NCBI GenBank assembly: GCA_013400155.1
Contig: VXBM01001241.1
Span: forward strand, 1 to 64,000
Direction: 5' to 3'
DNA length: 64,000 nucleotides
DNA from: Helopsaltes ochotensis
Lineage: Eukaryota > Chordata > Aves > Passeriformes > Locustellidae
Position 1 is the stretch's first letter, and each line of letters begins with the position of its first letter. This document shows, piece after piece, positions 22,835 to 37,800 of the stretch. The notes under the pieces were generated by a model. That model had not been told where the DNA came from and ran no database searches. It worked only from the letters and a program-made list of their open reading frames with translations. The translations under genes were made by a program, and so were the position numbers.

Positions 22835-22890
22835 ATGGCTCAGCTTCCTCCTGGGATTCGTTTCATCACCGCATTCTCACGAGATCAGTG
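22835..22890 (+). CDS. SLC37A1: SLC37A1 coding exon 1
   Basis: Encodes residues 1-18 plus two bases: MAQLPPGIRFITAFSRDQ(W), like the human N-terminus. TAG directly precedes ATG in frame. The exon probably starts at 22830 after the acceptor ccggctgcag, leaving 5 nt of 5' UTR. The donor is gtgagt. Confidence 0.93.
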
Positions 22891-25800
22891 GTGAGTCTGG
22901 AAGTGTTGGTGGTGATCCTTGCTGTGGCCAGCGGGAGTTTGTATCTCTTGCCTTGCTCAGAATTTTGGCTTTTTCGTTGTTTAATGCCTACAGGAAGAAC
23001 AGTCAGTTGTATAATAAATAAATATTGCTGACACTTAAGAAGTGAGATGCTTTGCTGGGAAACCCAGACAAACCCTTGCTAGTTAAGTGTGCTAGAGGAT
23101 AAAGCCTTTTGTCTTTTGTTGTGCAAGGTATGTATTTGAAAGAATAAATTGCATTTTCAAGATCCTAGGTGGGAGGAGTGCTCAAGATTAGCTTTCTTTT
23201 CTTAACCAGAGGTGTATTTTCTCCCCAGTAATTTGATGGGTGGTACAGACTTGTACAATTATGGTTTTAGTTCTTGCTACTGCAACATTAAAAAAAATAA
23301 AACAAAAACCAGCAAAGCCCCCCAGCAAAACCAAACAAAAATCAAATCCTCCTTGCTTTAGGAAAACTGATCCTGGAAGTTTTATGGCATCAGTTCATGT
23401 GCTTCCTGAGATAGAATACTGAGTCATTTTTTTGTGAATAACAAAAAAAAAAAACCCACCAACAACCAAAAAAACCCAAATGAAGGACCAAGCACTTTCC
23501 GTCTGAGCCATTTTATGACATTTTTGCTAGTTGAGCAGCAGGAACAAAGTAATGTCATTTTTATCCCTTGTGAGGATGTGTTCAGCCATGAGGGTGAGTA
23601 ACTCTGCTAGTGGGATGACTTTTTTTTCCTGTGAATATGCCAGAGTTATAAAACAAGACCCTGGTCATGTAAAAGTTCATAAGGCAAAAAATTATTGAAG
23701 AAGTTTAATTAAAAATCAGGGACTGTAGTAGGCAGTGTGATATCAGATATTTGTATGTATATATGTACTTACATTTACAGATGTTAATTTTAAGATCAAG
23801 GCTAGAAGCAGCCAGTAGACACATTTTGGGTACTTTTAAAAGCACAAATCCACAAAATGCTCTCCTTAAACAGCTGAAACTACAAATAGGGAATAGAATA
23901 GATCAGGTTATTATATTTGTTTAATGTTTGCAGTGACAGTGAAATTAAGATGCCCTTTTAATTCAGCCGAACTGTAGAGAAAGGATCCCAGTGAGGCACA
24001 AAGGAGAATTCCTTCCCAATCCCAAAGCTTCTCAATTCTATTCATGTGCTCCAGTGTCAGTCCCATGGAAATGACTGATTTCTATTGTTAGAGGAAGGCA
24101 AAAGTAAAGCAAAATCCTAAAAGCAGTAAGGAAAGGAATTATCACAACTGACTTATCCAAAATTAAGAGAGCCATCACTTATGTCCTAGCAATACCACAA
24201 AACCCAACGAGACAGGGAGTTGTGGAATCTATCAATGTGTTGAGCTGGTATTTAATAATTTTGAGTTGATATTTGGTGGCCCCCAAAGGAGGGTTGCACA
24301 CCAGGCAGGGTCAGCTCTTCGGGCTCAGGGCACTGCCACGTTGTCCTGCCTGCTCCCATGTGCCACCAGGCTCCCTCCCACGGCCTCATCCGAGCAGATG
24401 GGAAGCAGCACAGCTGGGAAGGGTGGTTCTTCAGGCCGCTGGAGAACACAAAAAAGTTGTCTCCCACTATTCCATTATTATCAGTGACTTGTGTAATGGT
24501 TTTGTGTCACTTGGCGCTGAAAGAAAATCTAAATAAAATCATTTTCAATGCTTTTTTTTTTCCTTTTCTATCGTAGGTACAGAGCTTTCATTTTCTCTCT
24601 CACTTTCCTGCTGTATGCCAGCTTCCACCTGTCAAGGAAACCTATCAGTATAGTGAAGGTAAGAGAGGTGGTGTCCTTGTTTAAACATCCTCCTGCTCCT
24701 GTCGGACACGGACGTCGTTGTCTTTCTCAGCGTTTCCTGGTGTGAAAGTCAAGGTTAAATTTTAACTTGAAATGCCTTCAAGATGAAAGACTGATAAAGC
24801 TGGCACGCAGTGATATTTGCTTGATAAACTTCAGTGATGCCACACCTAGAATATTGCATGTGAGGCTGGGTTTTGGGCTGGAAACAGCTGTGCTGACACT
24901 GAATTCATGTGAATTAATCTAATTCGAGATATAGGAGAGGTTTACATTCTAATGGTTGAGAAAAGTTGCTCACAAGTGATGAGTTGAGCATTCTACTGGC
25001 ATTTTTAAGTGTTCCCAGTACTGCTGAGCATCGTAGTCATCGTTGTCTCTACCCTTGTGACTGTTCCAGTGAAGCTGATGACACAAATTCTCTGATTCTG
25101 GGTTTGTTACTTCAATCTTCAGTGTTTATAACTTTCCAAACACAAACCAAATCCCCCAGTGTGGCATTGTATAAAAGTGATGAGCGGGCAAAGGACTTGA
25201 TGCTGCTGCAGAATTTCAAAGATTTTCACTGTCGGGATCACCAGTTTAATGTTTTTTCTAACCATATCGTTATTCTCTCATGTAATGGTGGCTTCAGCCA
25301 GCAAAATACCAAACAATTAATAAGAGCCAACAATTTTACTGATTTGGCTGGGTTTGACACATGGACATATAAATCCAGAACAGGTTAAATTTCTTGCTCG
25401 CAGGAGAGTTATCAGTCCCATATTTGCAAGTGAATTTCCCATTTTTAAATGTCTTTTCTGTTTCAGGGAGAGCTGCATAAGCATTGTGCAAGTCAAGTTG
25501 AGCTTGACTCCTATAAAGAATATGCTGCCCAGGTCCAGCCTGCAAAAAAGCCATTTAATGCCTCTCAGTGTGGATGGGAGCCCTTTGGTAAGGCTTGGTG
25601 GTTTTTTTTTATTATTTTTCTTTCCTAATAATGAGCTGATATTCGTAATTAGATTATCTGCTTCTAGCTATTTCTTCTCACGTGCATGGAAGGGGTCTTT
25701 TGTTTTCCATGTTCTCACTGATTTCTCCACAGAAAGTGAAGCTGTGATTTACCTGACGATTTTTTGCTACTTAAAGTCACTTAAACAAGTGATATTATTT

Positions 25801-28800
25801 TACTTGTTATAATTAAGAGATGGTTTCAGTAGATCAGTTTTCAGTCAAAAAATGAGTTTTGTCTTTAGCATATCTGTTTAGGAAAAAAGGGTGAAGAATA
25901 AAGTCAATCATTATCATTTTCTGCTTATTTAATTCAAGAGTCTTTTAAGTGAAATTACTTGGTGCTTATCTAAATTGGAACTTTGCAGAATCCTTATCTG
26001 CCTGAAGGAATATTTTTCTCTCCATTTTAATGAAGAAAAAGGGGAGACTTTATTGCAACAGAGACTTGACAACTTATTGGATACTTTATGAACCTGGCCT
26101 TTCACTTGAATAGAAAAAAAAATATTTGCCAACTGAACAGTCGAAGTTTAATTGTATTTTACTTTAAAGGAGACTTTGAATCATTCCTTGACACTTTTAT
26201 TGCTACCAGAAACATCAGTGAAACAGATTAGTCCATTCTGTCAATGTGCCAATCCACCTCAGTCTGTAGCCATACATTCTAATTAGTCTTTAATTAGCAA
26301 TGAAAAAAAAAAAAAGTCCTGCTCTCTTCAGAGATAATTAAAGATCTGAGCTCTGGGGTTTCTGTGGACAGAATCCAGTGTATTAACTCCTGCTGCAGGG
26401 TCTGCTGAAAAAATTCAATCCCCCTGGTGGGATGCACTTAAACCTGGGGAGTGTTTCTTGTCCCTTGGGCAGGGGGATTAGGTTTGTTTGTCTGAAATAT
26501 TGATTGACTTTTTTAATGGAGACTTTTCAGCCCAATGTCCTCCTTTTCCCATGGGCATTATTGCCAAGCTGCCCCTTTGGAAAGGCACTCCAGACTTGTT
26601 CCTTCAGGTGTTTTTTAGCAAAGCTGGGAGTGACGCTGAGGGAAGGAATTTGCTTTCATGTCTGTGACTTTGTGCTCAAAGCCAATAGCAATTGTGGCAA
26701 TTTGGTGCAAATAAATACATAAATTGTCTAGGTATGAGCTCAGGTCCCTGGAGAGTTGGTGATTTCATCAGGGTGGAGCCCCTTTGCTCCCTCTGTCCTG
26801 TCTGCAGTTCCCATTTTGGGAACACCATTTTGGAGTGATTGTGGTTGTTTGCTCTTCAGAGCAGACCTTCGGGGTTTTTTTGAGCAGAATTCCTCTGTGC
26901 TTTGTGAACAGTTGGAAAACGAAATGCAAAAGGCTTTACCCATTAAAAAAAAAAAAACAAGTATTAAGCTGATTGTTTAAAAGCCTCTGTGATGATGGAT
27001 TTTTTTTTTTAGCCGTTTTGACTGTTAGGACCTCATGCTTTTGCAACTCATCACTCTTAATCAAGTCTGTTAAATTGGATTTTGGATTTTCTTTTGCCTA
27101 AGGCCTTGTAAGAAAAGGGCACCTTGCTGATAACTGCTGTTTCTTCTCTTCCAAAATGCTGATTTAAATAAGGTAGAGTTTAGGATGGGCCTGCCAATAT
27201 TTTCCTAGTATGATAGAGGCAGAAGGGTACTTATTTGTTAAATAAAACACTGGCAAAATGTTTGCTGAAGTCTAAATATGCCTATTGAAAATCAAATGTT
27301 GGTACACATTTACTGCCATTTTTCTTGTTACATGTAAAAATGGTTGGGAAGTAATTAGTACACTTAAAATAATAATTTGTTTTGAAAATTGTTCTTAGAT
27401 AAGAGCAACTACAAACAGCTACTGGGAGCGCTGGATTACTCATTTTTGTGTGCGTACGCAGTTGGAATGTATTTAAGGTAAAACCCCACTCTCTTTACTG
27501 TTTATTTACGAGGCACTGTGACTTCTGTGGTGTTTTGCTTTCCTACTGCAGAGTTTCTGATGGAGAGAGAGAAATTGATTGCTGAGGGAAAAAAAAAAAA
27601 AACAAAACAACAAAACCGTGATTCTGAGCCCCAGTGGTATCAATCTCTGATACACAGAAAGCTTTTTACCTGCACAATCCTGACTGCCTTGTGCAGGAGT
27701 ATTTACCAGATTGAAGTCTAGCCTGTCTTTTTTCATCTAGAGTGTAAATCAGTCAGTCAATCAATCTCTAAATTGCACTGATTTGGGTTAAAATTATTGT
27801 CCTGGCTTTCTTTAGTGAAAGAGTGGGAGCAGACACCTCTTAAAAATAATACCAAACCCATCTTAAAGTGTGCAGTCTTAGCTGCTGTTAGGAGATGCTT
27901 CTTTTTATTGACTAAAGAACGTTCATGACTTGAACTGTTAGCGAGGGAGACAAGTCTCACTTCAAATGACTGGGGACACATAATTTGGAAAATGACTCTG
28001 TAAGTAAATGACTTTGAAGGTGCTCTGGATGAGTATCTCCCTGAAAGATGGTTGTGCAGATGTCAGAACTTAGCAAATAATGAACTTGAAAGTATGTGTT
28101 GGGTTTTTTCCCCCCCCCGTCAAGTGCTAAAAATTGCTCTTTTGCCACTGAGAAGGCAACCAGCAGTTACCAGCAGAGTTTCTCCTCCACCAGAATTAAA
28201 CAGCACAAAATATTCTTCACTTGTGAAGGCTTGTGGGGTGTGATCTCGTTTTTAATCATGGCTTTTCTCTTTGTTTCCTCCCCTGTTCCAAGCGGGCTCA
28301 TCGGCGAGCGGCTGCCCATCCGCTACTATCTGACAGGGGGGATGCTTGCCAGTGGACTCTTCACTGCCATGTTTGGATTGGGTTATTTCTATAATGTCCA
28401 TAATCTCTGGTTTTACATCATGGCCCAGGTAGGCACGGTGTTAATTTAGCCACAGAGTTCCTCCCATGGTGATGTTTAGGGTAATACTGGGGTTTTGGTT
28501 TTTTTTTACAGTGATGAGTGGTGCGGTGGGAGGATGTAAATGCTGGAATATCTTGTTGATGACAGGCAGAAGTGATAGAGTGGATAACCCCCAGGCTTTA
28601 TTTTTGAAAGATGTTGGGTTGGGTTTTTTTTTTTAGTGGAAGAAATCTTTGAAAGCAAATAAATGTGTTTCACTCTGTCAAATCAGCAATCTAATCTTTG
28701 CAAGCTTAAATGTAGGGTGAGTTTTCAAACAAGCGTGTTTACTTCTGTCAGTCTGCCAAGACCTGAGTGACACATCCTGGCTTTCTCTGCAGGAAAATTC

Positions 28801-31800
28801 CATTTACACTGCTAATGATGAACGCTCTCCCACACTGGTGTGGCTGGGAACAGGCAGCTTATGTAACGAGATTCACTGGGGGAGATTTTTCAGAGCTCTG
28901 GTCCGGTGTCACAAGAATTTTTACCATTGGCCTGAAATGGAATTTAGGTCAGGACCGGGACAGGGTTGGCCCTGAGGCCATTTTGGACAGGTCTGCCCCT
29001 TGCCCTGCTGCTTTCTGTGTTGTTGCAGTAACACTCTCACCTCTGGTACCTCTGCATGGCTGCAGAGATACCGACCTGGGCACAGCACTTCTGTCACCTT
29101 GTCACCAATCTGTCACTGCCCCAGCCCTCTGGGATCAGTTGTTTTCCAGGACAGGAAATGCCTCCCTCAAGGTTGAGCTGTCTCTGCCCTGTGGGATGTG
29201 CTCAGTGAGCCCTGTAACTCCAGGATGGTCTCACACCACCAGCCCCGTTGGTTTTTCTTGGGTAGAGTGAGGTTGGCTTTTTGTTGCACGTTCAAATGCT
29301 CGTTGTACATGTGAGGTTCTGCGTTGTGGTATTTGTTTTAGGGTGCAATCGGGAGAGGGAGCTTCTTAGGAGTTGAGATGAGTTAAAGTTCTGTGCAGTG
29401 TGGGGGCTGAAATAGTTCTTACTTCACCCTGAATGTATTAAATTAAATTCCTCCTCTCAGTTTATTTACAGATGTCTGTTAAGCATTTTAAAGTTACCCA
29501 GTCTCCCCTAAAGTTGTCTTTTTTTCTGCTTTATTTGATTGCAAACATGCTTTGCCATATGCTCAAGTTGAGATAAGTGTTATGCTGCTGCTTGGGTGTG
29601 AGGAATTCACTTCTCTGTTCAGCACAGAGCAGTGTGAGTTTTGGTAAACATGAGACTGAATTACAGTATTCTGTGATTTAAATCATAAACTAATTATAGA
29701 GGTGTAGGTAGAGGGAAGAATCGCTACAAAACTTTATAACTTGTTTATTCCTGGAGGGGAAAAAGTGCTTTCAAACCCCCCAAAACTGAATTTCTGAATT
29801 CAAAGCATTTGTGTAGACTTCCTTTTCCCAGTGCAGGATTTGTGTAGGAGCCTGGTTTGTGACAGGAAATGTTTATTTGTTGCTTTTTTTATATACTTTC
29901 AGATAGCTAATGGGTTGGTGCAAACCACTGGCTGGCCAAGTGTCGTTACATGTATTGGCAACTGGTTTGGAAAAGGAAGGTAAAATGCTACATAATCCAA
30001 AGGCTTGGAAGTACAGATCAATACATTCTGAGCTGTGATAGTATAATCTATTTAAACATTTTTCTTAGGCTTCTGTGGGTTTGTTGGGGTTTTTTTGAGA
30101 TGCAGCAAAGCAGTTAGAATTTTGAGAGGAGCTTCCTTTGTTATGCTGTTTTATTTATATATGGGTTTGAAACTGTCTCCCTCATGTCAAAACAATGTTC
30201 TCTGGCTTTTTCAGATGAATTATTTCAGAATTATATTACAATAATTCTTGCAAATATAAACAGTCTAAAACTACTCTTCTTAAAGGCTGTCATTACACCA
30301 TTTTAATGTGAAATTTCCTGTTTTCCTTTGTGTTTCAAAACAGAAAAAAAGACATTACACAAAGGTTTTTTTTACAGTTATGCCTTGACAACTAACACTC
30401 TTACATAAATTCGAAAATTAGGAAGACAGAATACATATGGCAACTGATTTAACCTTTCTTTTATCACCTTCTTTAAATCATCTGCTTGGTTTTGTTTCTT
30501 TTTTATCCTAATTCTGCACGGAGATCACTCCTGATGTTTTTGTCACACCATACAGTAATTTTCCATACATTTTGCAAGAGTTACACGCAAAACCCACTGG
30601 CTCTGATAACAGTTGATGCATGTAGCATACAACAATGCTACTGCAGTACCATGCTTTGTATCTCTAGAGCATATTATTGTTAATCAGTTCCAGAGAAGGA
30701 TGTACTGAAATTCAGTGTTTGATTTTTATATAAACCACAGGATAGTTAAGAAGATGTAGCCTCTAACTAATTTTCCATTAGGAAAAGCAGAGAATTGTAA
30801 CTGTCATATAATACTGCACAAGACTGGGGAGTCTGTGCAAAGCAAATACATTTATTCAGGCTTTGCTTTGTGCAAAAGCAGCATCCTTTACTTTTAGGAT
30901 GCCACACAGTGGGCTGGTGAGTTGGGCTCTGATTTAAATGTCAGTGACCCGGTTCTTGTTTTTATTCTGCTGTAATTCCATGAAGCATGAGCAGACTTGG
31001 ATCTTATCATCAGACTGTGGAAAAGATTCAGGTTTGTTCAAGTTAGGCTGCTCCAGGTAAAATCCTGCTGAGGCAAGGCAGTTTTCCCATGACTTAAAAG
31101 GGAAAAAGGAGCCCTGCTGTCATGACTTCAGTGGGATTTTTGTGCTTTACCTTAGCTCAGAGGGAGATGATGTGCAGCAGCTCTAATTTGCGATTTCCAG
31201 GCTGACAGGAACCTGATGTGTGTTTTATCCAAGCTTGTGCAGGTGTCATCTTCTCCCAAAGCCCAGCAAGTCCAGAATGGGATCAGAAAACACTGAATTT
31301 GCCCCACATATCCTGTACAGTTTGTTTTCTTCTGCATGACAAGTCTGACATGTCCTGCAATCCTCAGATTATCAGTGCAATGCCTTTGCAGGAGGATTTT
31401 TGTTCCCAAAAGCATCAGACTTGGTGTCCACATGCTGCACAGCATCAGCATATTTGTTTTAATCAAAGAAACTATCCACAAACATGCAAGCCCTAGCGGT
31501 GTTCTTAAATGGCAGTTAAGGGCAGGATAAATTTTGTCATGCACAGAGTACTTGGAACAGTTTTATTAATATTTAGGTGCCTTGAAATTGCCAGATGGAG
31601 ATTGTAGCATAAATAAATGATCAGTTGAAGAGCCATAAGATATATTTCACTGACACTACAGTTGCACAGCCCTTTTGATACACTTTTCTCAATAGATTGA
31701 TGCTTATAATGAATGTTTGTGTGTTTTGTTTTGTTTTTTTAATGCAGGAGAGGTTTGATCATGGGAGTCTGGAATTCCCACACTTCCGTGGGGAACATCT

Positions 31801-34800
31801 TGGGATCTTTGATTGCTGCCTACTGGGTGTCCACGTGCTGGGGGCTCTCCTTTGTGGTGCCTGGGCTCATCGTGGCTGTCATGGGGGTTGTTTGTTTCCT
31901 CTTCCTTATTGAACGTGAGTGCTTCAGTGGGGGCACAGCCAGGGAGGGCTCCCCTTCCTCCAGCTGTGCCCATACTTGGAGAGCTTCTTCCCAGAGCTCT
32001 TGGTGGAAAGAGCCTGTGTGCCTTCAAAGAGCTTCTCCAGCCAGAATCACAGAGTCATTGAGGTTGGAAAAGCCCTTCAAGGTCACCAAGTCCAACTTTG
32101 ATGCCCACCTTGTCACCCAGAGCACTGAGTGCCACCTCCAGGCCTTCCTTGGACACCATTGGGGGGACTCCACTACACACCTGGGCAGCCCCTTCCAGTA
32201 TTTAACCCTTTCCATGGGGAAATTCCTGCTGCTGTCCAAGCTGAGCCTCCCATGGCCCAGCCTGAGGCCGTTCCCTCTCCTGTCCCTGATCCCTGGGAGC
32301 AGAGCCTGACCCCCTTGGCTGTCCCCTCCTGTTCAAGGAATTGCAGAAAGCAATAAAACACCCTTGAGCCTTCTTTTCTCTAGGCTGAGCCCCCTCAGCT
32401 GTTCCTCATCTGGTTTGTGCCCCAGATCCCTGCCCAGCTCCCCTGACAGAGTGACACTTCCGAATTCAACCTGTCCTTAGCTGCCCGTGCTGATGAGTGG
32501 TTTAAGTGTACCTTAGCAGAAGGTCCCACCCGGCTGCAGGGCGTATTCTGTGCTGCCATTCAACCCGTGCCATCCATCCTCTGTGCTGTGAATTGCAGGA
32601 GGCAGCTGGTGGAGCAGGTTTTGGCACTTTAAATTAGAAATTAAAGAGGAATGCCCCATCGTGTCCCACTGCAGACTCAGAGATGTGAATGCTTGTCTTG
32701 TCTCAGGAAGTAACTTTTGGCAGGTAGAACTAGAATCCTCTAGCTAGCTGGCCTGCCAGGGTAGCACCTTCTGTCTGTACTGGCAGTTTATTGTCATTGG
32801 GTTACACTGAACGTGTTTGAAGAGATCTTTCTCAGGCTTGTTTTCACAATTAGCTATGTGTGGTGTTTTATTTCAGATCCTAAAGATGTCAGTTGCTCCT
32901 GCACACCGTCCAGTGTAAGTAAATGCCTTTTCTTTTTTCATTTTTGCTTCCTAACAGACCCATTTGTTAAGATGGTTCTGTGAATTAGATTGTCTGTGTG
33001 GCTCTTTGTGCCAGGCTGCTGTAACTGATCCTGTGCTTGAGGCAGTGATTGGTCTTCTGTGCTCCACTGGTAAACCAGGAGCTTATTTTCTCTCAAAGCA
33101 AATGATTCAAGAGGTGAATTAATTTATTTCAAGTAAAGTTTTGGAGCAGTTATCTTGCAATAAACCAAGTAAAAAATTCAATTCTTTTTCTTCTTCCTTT
33201 TCTTGAGTTTTCTTACCTTTCTTGAGTCTTCCTGAGCATCTTTATAGGGTGTTTTGTGTGCTCAGAATTTAGTATTAAGTGGTGGAAAGATTCCCCTAGG
33301 AAATCCCAAGTTACTGTGTGAGATGATTCCTTTTCTGCCTCGTGAAGCCGTGAGCCCAAGAAGAGGAAGGTAATTCCAAATGGAATTGGAGAAAAGTAAA
33401 AAGCAAGGAAAGGCAACAAAGAGAGCATTAGGAAGACCAGGTGTGTTTAGCTTCTTGTAACAGAATGTCATTCCTGGCCCAGTTTTGTTCAGCATTGTGC
33501 TCACAGGTTGATCTTGTTTCGTGTTCCCTGAGACTCTGCTCTGTGTTTGTCTCTACTGCAGCCAAAATCTGGAGCAATTCTTGCTCCAGGCTCCCAGGAA
33601 CCCTTGGGAAATCAGGTCTGCCACATTTCCAAGTATGTTCTTGGAATAATAGAGAGGATTGGCAGAGGAGGCCATGAGGTTTCCCATGTCTGAGGGCAAA
33701 TCAGGGCTGTTAGTGAATGTCCCAAGGGAATCCCACATGGAAATTTTACATGTGGATTCATGTGAACTATGCATTTTCTTTATCAGTCTCACAGGTAGAT
33801 TGTACAGGGTTGATTGCTCTTTTTTACCACCTCGTATTTTCAGATCGATGGAGTTTTGCAGTTTAAATGCTCTTGAATAGGTACTGACGGCAACTTTTCT
33901 AGTCTGTGTTCTCCTTTACTTTAATGGCTTTTTTATCTTCATATGAAGCACTTCTGATAAAGCTTCTGAATGCTTTTTATGGTCTCTGGAACTCCTATTC
34001 TTCGTTTATTCCTGTGAGACAAGGTGGGCTCACATTACGCTTTGTATTCTTCATTTATTTCTCTTTCATTTCTTAGAGGTAACTTCTGTAAAGTGTGAGA
34101 GTATTTTAAGTGACTCTCATTGCCTGCTAAGAGTCCCATTTTCCTTAGCTTTTATGTAGTTCAGAGCATCATTTTTACAGAACATCCAGTTAAGCCTTAT
34201 GGAAATAAATATTTATTTGTTTCAAGCATAACTAAAGAGCTCTGCACAGTACGGTGCTCATATGAGCACCAGTGAGCTGGTGTGGAAAATTCTGACATGG
34301 AATATCTATTTACCATGATATTTTTTAACAAAAAAATGTAGTATTTTAGGAGCTATTTCCCCCAGTTGCAGAAAAGGATGAGGATTTGAGTCAGTCTTCA
34401 CTAGCACAGCAGCAGGGTCACTGCTCCAGGCTCACTCTCACTGTGTGAGATGCATTTGACCTTCTGTTTCCCTGGAAACCTCGCTCTGCAGAGCAAAAGG
34501 CATCACTTCTTCCTTCCCTATTCCCACTTCACATCTGGAAATCTGGGAGGAGTTTGTAACAGGGCTTCCCCACTTGCCTTGGACCCTTCTCCGACTGAGA
34601 TTTGCCTTGTCCTGGGGAGCTTTATGTCATTGGAAGTGCTCAGATATGTCAGTCCAGAGTAGTCTGTGAGGATTCTAAAACCCTGTGGAAGGGGCTCACA
34701 GCTTCTCTTCGCCACAGAAAGGTGGCCTTAGAAATTAAGGAAATTAATTAGGTAAGAGTTCAAGGTGGCCAGGTGTAGATGGGGTGATGACAGTTTCTCA

Positions 34801-37800
34801 CTGTAAAGAAAAGGGAGTGCTAATTGAAGGGAGGTTCATGTAGTAAGATAGGGAAAAAATATTTCATCTCTGTTGTGCAAGGGAGAGAATTTGGCAGCTG
34901 TAAAATACTTTGTCCTTTTTTTTTCATTCGGTCATTCCAGTAACAACCTGAACAACCTTGTGTGCTTTTGCAAATAGTTAGAAATCTTTTCTTTCTTTTT
35001 TTTCTTTTTTTTTTTTGAGGCATTAAAAGTACACACTTGCTTTTCTCCTAAGGCTGTGGCAGGTAGTTTTGCCCAGATATCCTGGGTAGGTGCAGGCAGC
35101 TCTGCCTGCTGATGCTAAAAACTAAATCTCATTGTGGAAGAATGAGGCCAGTTAAATTTAAGCACCACTAAAATAAATGCTCAGCACGAGGGAAGAACCT
35201 AGGGTTTATATTAAGCTTCAGAGATCAGGGTCCTCTCTGTGTGATGTCACTGTCTTGGATGAATTTGGTGTACTGTTTATTTGCAGCGTGGTCGTGAGCC
35301 CAATATTTCCACAGAGTTTGCAGTGGTGAGTAATCTGATTGCATCGAGTTGTCCAAAACCACAGATGGAGAGTCAGGCACAGAGCCTTGAGCGTGTGGTT
35401 CTTTCTCTTTATTCTCTGGTTTCCTGGGCTGTGCTTCATTTGCCTGAATTCATCTTGGCTCTGATTTAGCCATCTGAAATTTGTTTCCAAATAAATACTT
35501 GAGGACAATAAAGTGCTTTGAAATGCTGGCATTGGAGGCTTAATCTCCACTCTTTGAAGGGCTGTACCTATGACAAATGCAAGTGAGAAGTCAGCGGGCT
35601 TTACTCAGAATTGCTGCACTTCCTTTATGAAAGTTAAAAAGGAGATATAACTTCTTTTTTTCCACCTTTGGGAAATGTGATTTAGAGCTGGTTTTATTAC
35701 TTCTCATATTTTCTCCCTGTATCTTCCCCCCCCTCAGTTACATCATGTTGATAAAAACTTGCCTTTGTACTCTAGGAACTTCCTTTGTCTCGACTTTGCA
35801 TTCCCAGAAAACTTCCCTCCCTTAAACTCCTGTTGTGAAGTGCTTGTGCATTTGAAAACTAGCAGGCTGCAATTTTTATCTCCTGAAAAGGAGGAAGAAG
35901 TCTAAGTATTAAATGTGCAGCCTCTCAGTCTAGTCCCTTTTCCTACACATTTTCTCCTTATGCTGTATATCTTGTTTTTTGACAGTCAAATGAAATAGTC
36001 ATTCATTTTTCCTCTGCTGAGCTGCTGATGAAAAATGTAGATGACTTGTCTCCAGGTGATGGATTTTCTTTCCCGTGGATTCTTGTAAATCACATTTTTG
36101 ACAAGAGCCAGATTTTCTGCAAGATAAAACTTAAAAATCTGTTTTATTGGACCCTGGGGGCTCGAGTGTTGTTGGTTTATTTTGAGGAATGCATGTCCAA
36201 GACTGTTTTTGCCTCAGCTCTGTTCTGAGCTGCAGAAATACCACAGTTTATCCTCAAGAGTATTTTTTCTTCTTACAAGGGTTTGATTGACGAAGAGCAA
36301 TTTGTCTAAAAACATACTGAAATACATACTCTGGGTTTTTTGGGGGGGAAGAATTACCCAGTGGTTGATTTTGAGCTGGGTTGTTCAGTGAGGATTTGCA
36401 TTCTTTTTTTATTTGTGTTGGTGAGCTTGACGAGGGAGTTATTTGGGGCTGAGTTTGTGGGGTTTTTTATTGTTCTATCTTGGTTTTTTTGGGGTTGGTT
36501 TTTTTTGAGTTTTTTTGGGGTTTTTTTTTGGTTTTTTGTTTTTTTGTTTTTTTTTCAATGTGGCATCTAGTGTGTGGTTAGACACTTCAACATCTCATCC
36601 CTGAGGAATATACAGTGCTTCTTTTGGCCTTGGTTGTCCATACCTGACTGCAAACCGACTTTAGAGCTGTGTATTTAATTCAGCAGACAAATCTGAATGT
36701 CCCTGGTAAATCTTTTTAGACTAAAGATCTCAGAATGGTGTATTCCAGTGAATGCAGTTTGGTGTGAACTGACAGAGGAACGTACTCGGTAATAAGTAAG
36801 GATAAAAAGCAAGTCAGTCTGGTGCCTAAAAGGTAGCTTTTTGTCTCATTTTTTCTTCTGGAACTTGCTGGAGATGCTCAGACTCCTCATCAGTAATCCT
36901 GTCCACAAGAACACAGTGCATTTATGGGCTAAAGGAATATATTGTTATAGAATATAAGCTAAAGGGATAAACTTTTCTCTTAAAGGGATTAGGAAAGTGA
37001 AAAATCAAAGTTTTCATGAAACAAATCAACTTCTGTAGTTGCTGCTGGAATCATCTGCTTAAGAGCAAAAACTTAGTTTTTACAATGTCAGTAAGTTCAG
37101 TAGAGGAAAAAGCAGCTAAAGATGTTGAGAGGGGCATGACTGTGCTCTGAATTCAGCTGTTCTGTATAAAACCAGTGTAAAATAAACCTTCATATCAATT
37201 TGTGAGTGCATTTTATGTCCATTGCCATAGGTGTGTGTAAGAACTTGAAAATCTCAGGCATCAAATTAAAGATGCCTTGTATTACAATCCACAAAAACTT
37301 GTGCCAGAGAGATGATTGACACTAATGTCACCCTTAAAAAAAATAAAACTGATCAGCAAAAGGATAAATTTTATCTGTTTTATTTTTTAGAGTTCTAAAA
37401 CCTTCCTGAACGGCGCCTCTCGGTGCAGAATCCAGATGCCGACCTTAAATGCTAAGGAAAATGGCAAACCTCAGGTAAAATACAAAATGCTGCTGTAAAA
37501 TAGAAGCCTTCTTAAGGCTCACATGAAACCTTTTCTGTTTGTAAAGATGGCTCCTCTTTTTATGATGCTGAAATCTTCCATCTTCACGCACACATGTAAC
37601 TTCAGATGAGGGGGCAAAGCATTACCTGCCATAAATAATGCCAACTGAGCTGTGTGAGATGGCAGTGCTTGCTCAATTTTTATTTTTTCCCTTTTTTTTT
37701 TTGGTGATCTTGACACAATTCCATCAAAAATAATGCACTGCAAAATACTTTAAAGACAGCCCACTTGAAATATTTAAATTGTGGGTATTGTGTCCCATCC

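Noticed and set aside
24838..24885. Faint similarity to a CR1 internal segment (cacctagaatattgcatgtg)
   Set aside because: Too short and too diverged to call without a repeat-library search.
28767..29270. 167-codon plus-strand open frame in SLC37A1 intron 5
   Set aside because: It lies between two confirmed exons and its sequence resembles no domain. Inclusion would disrupt the transporter.
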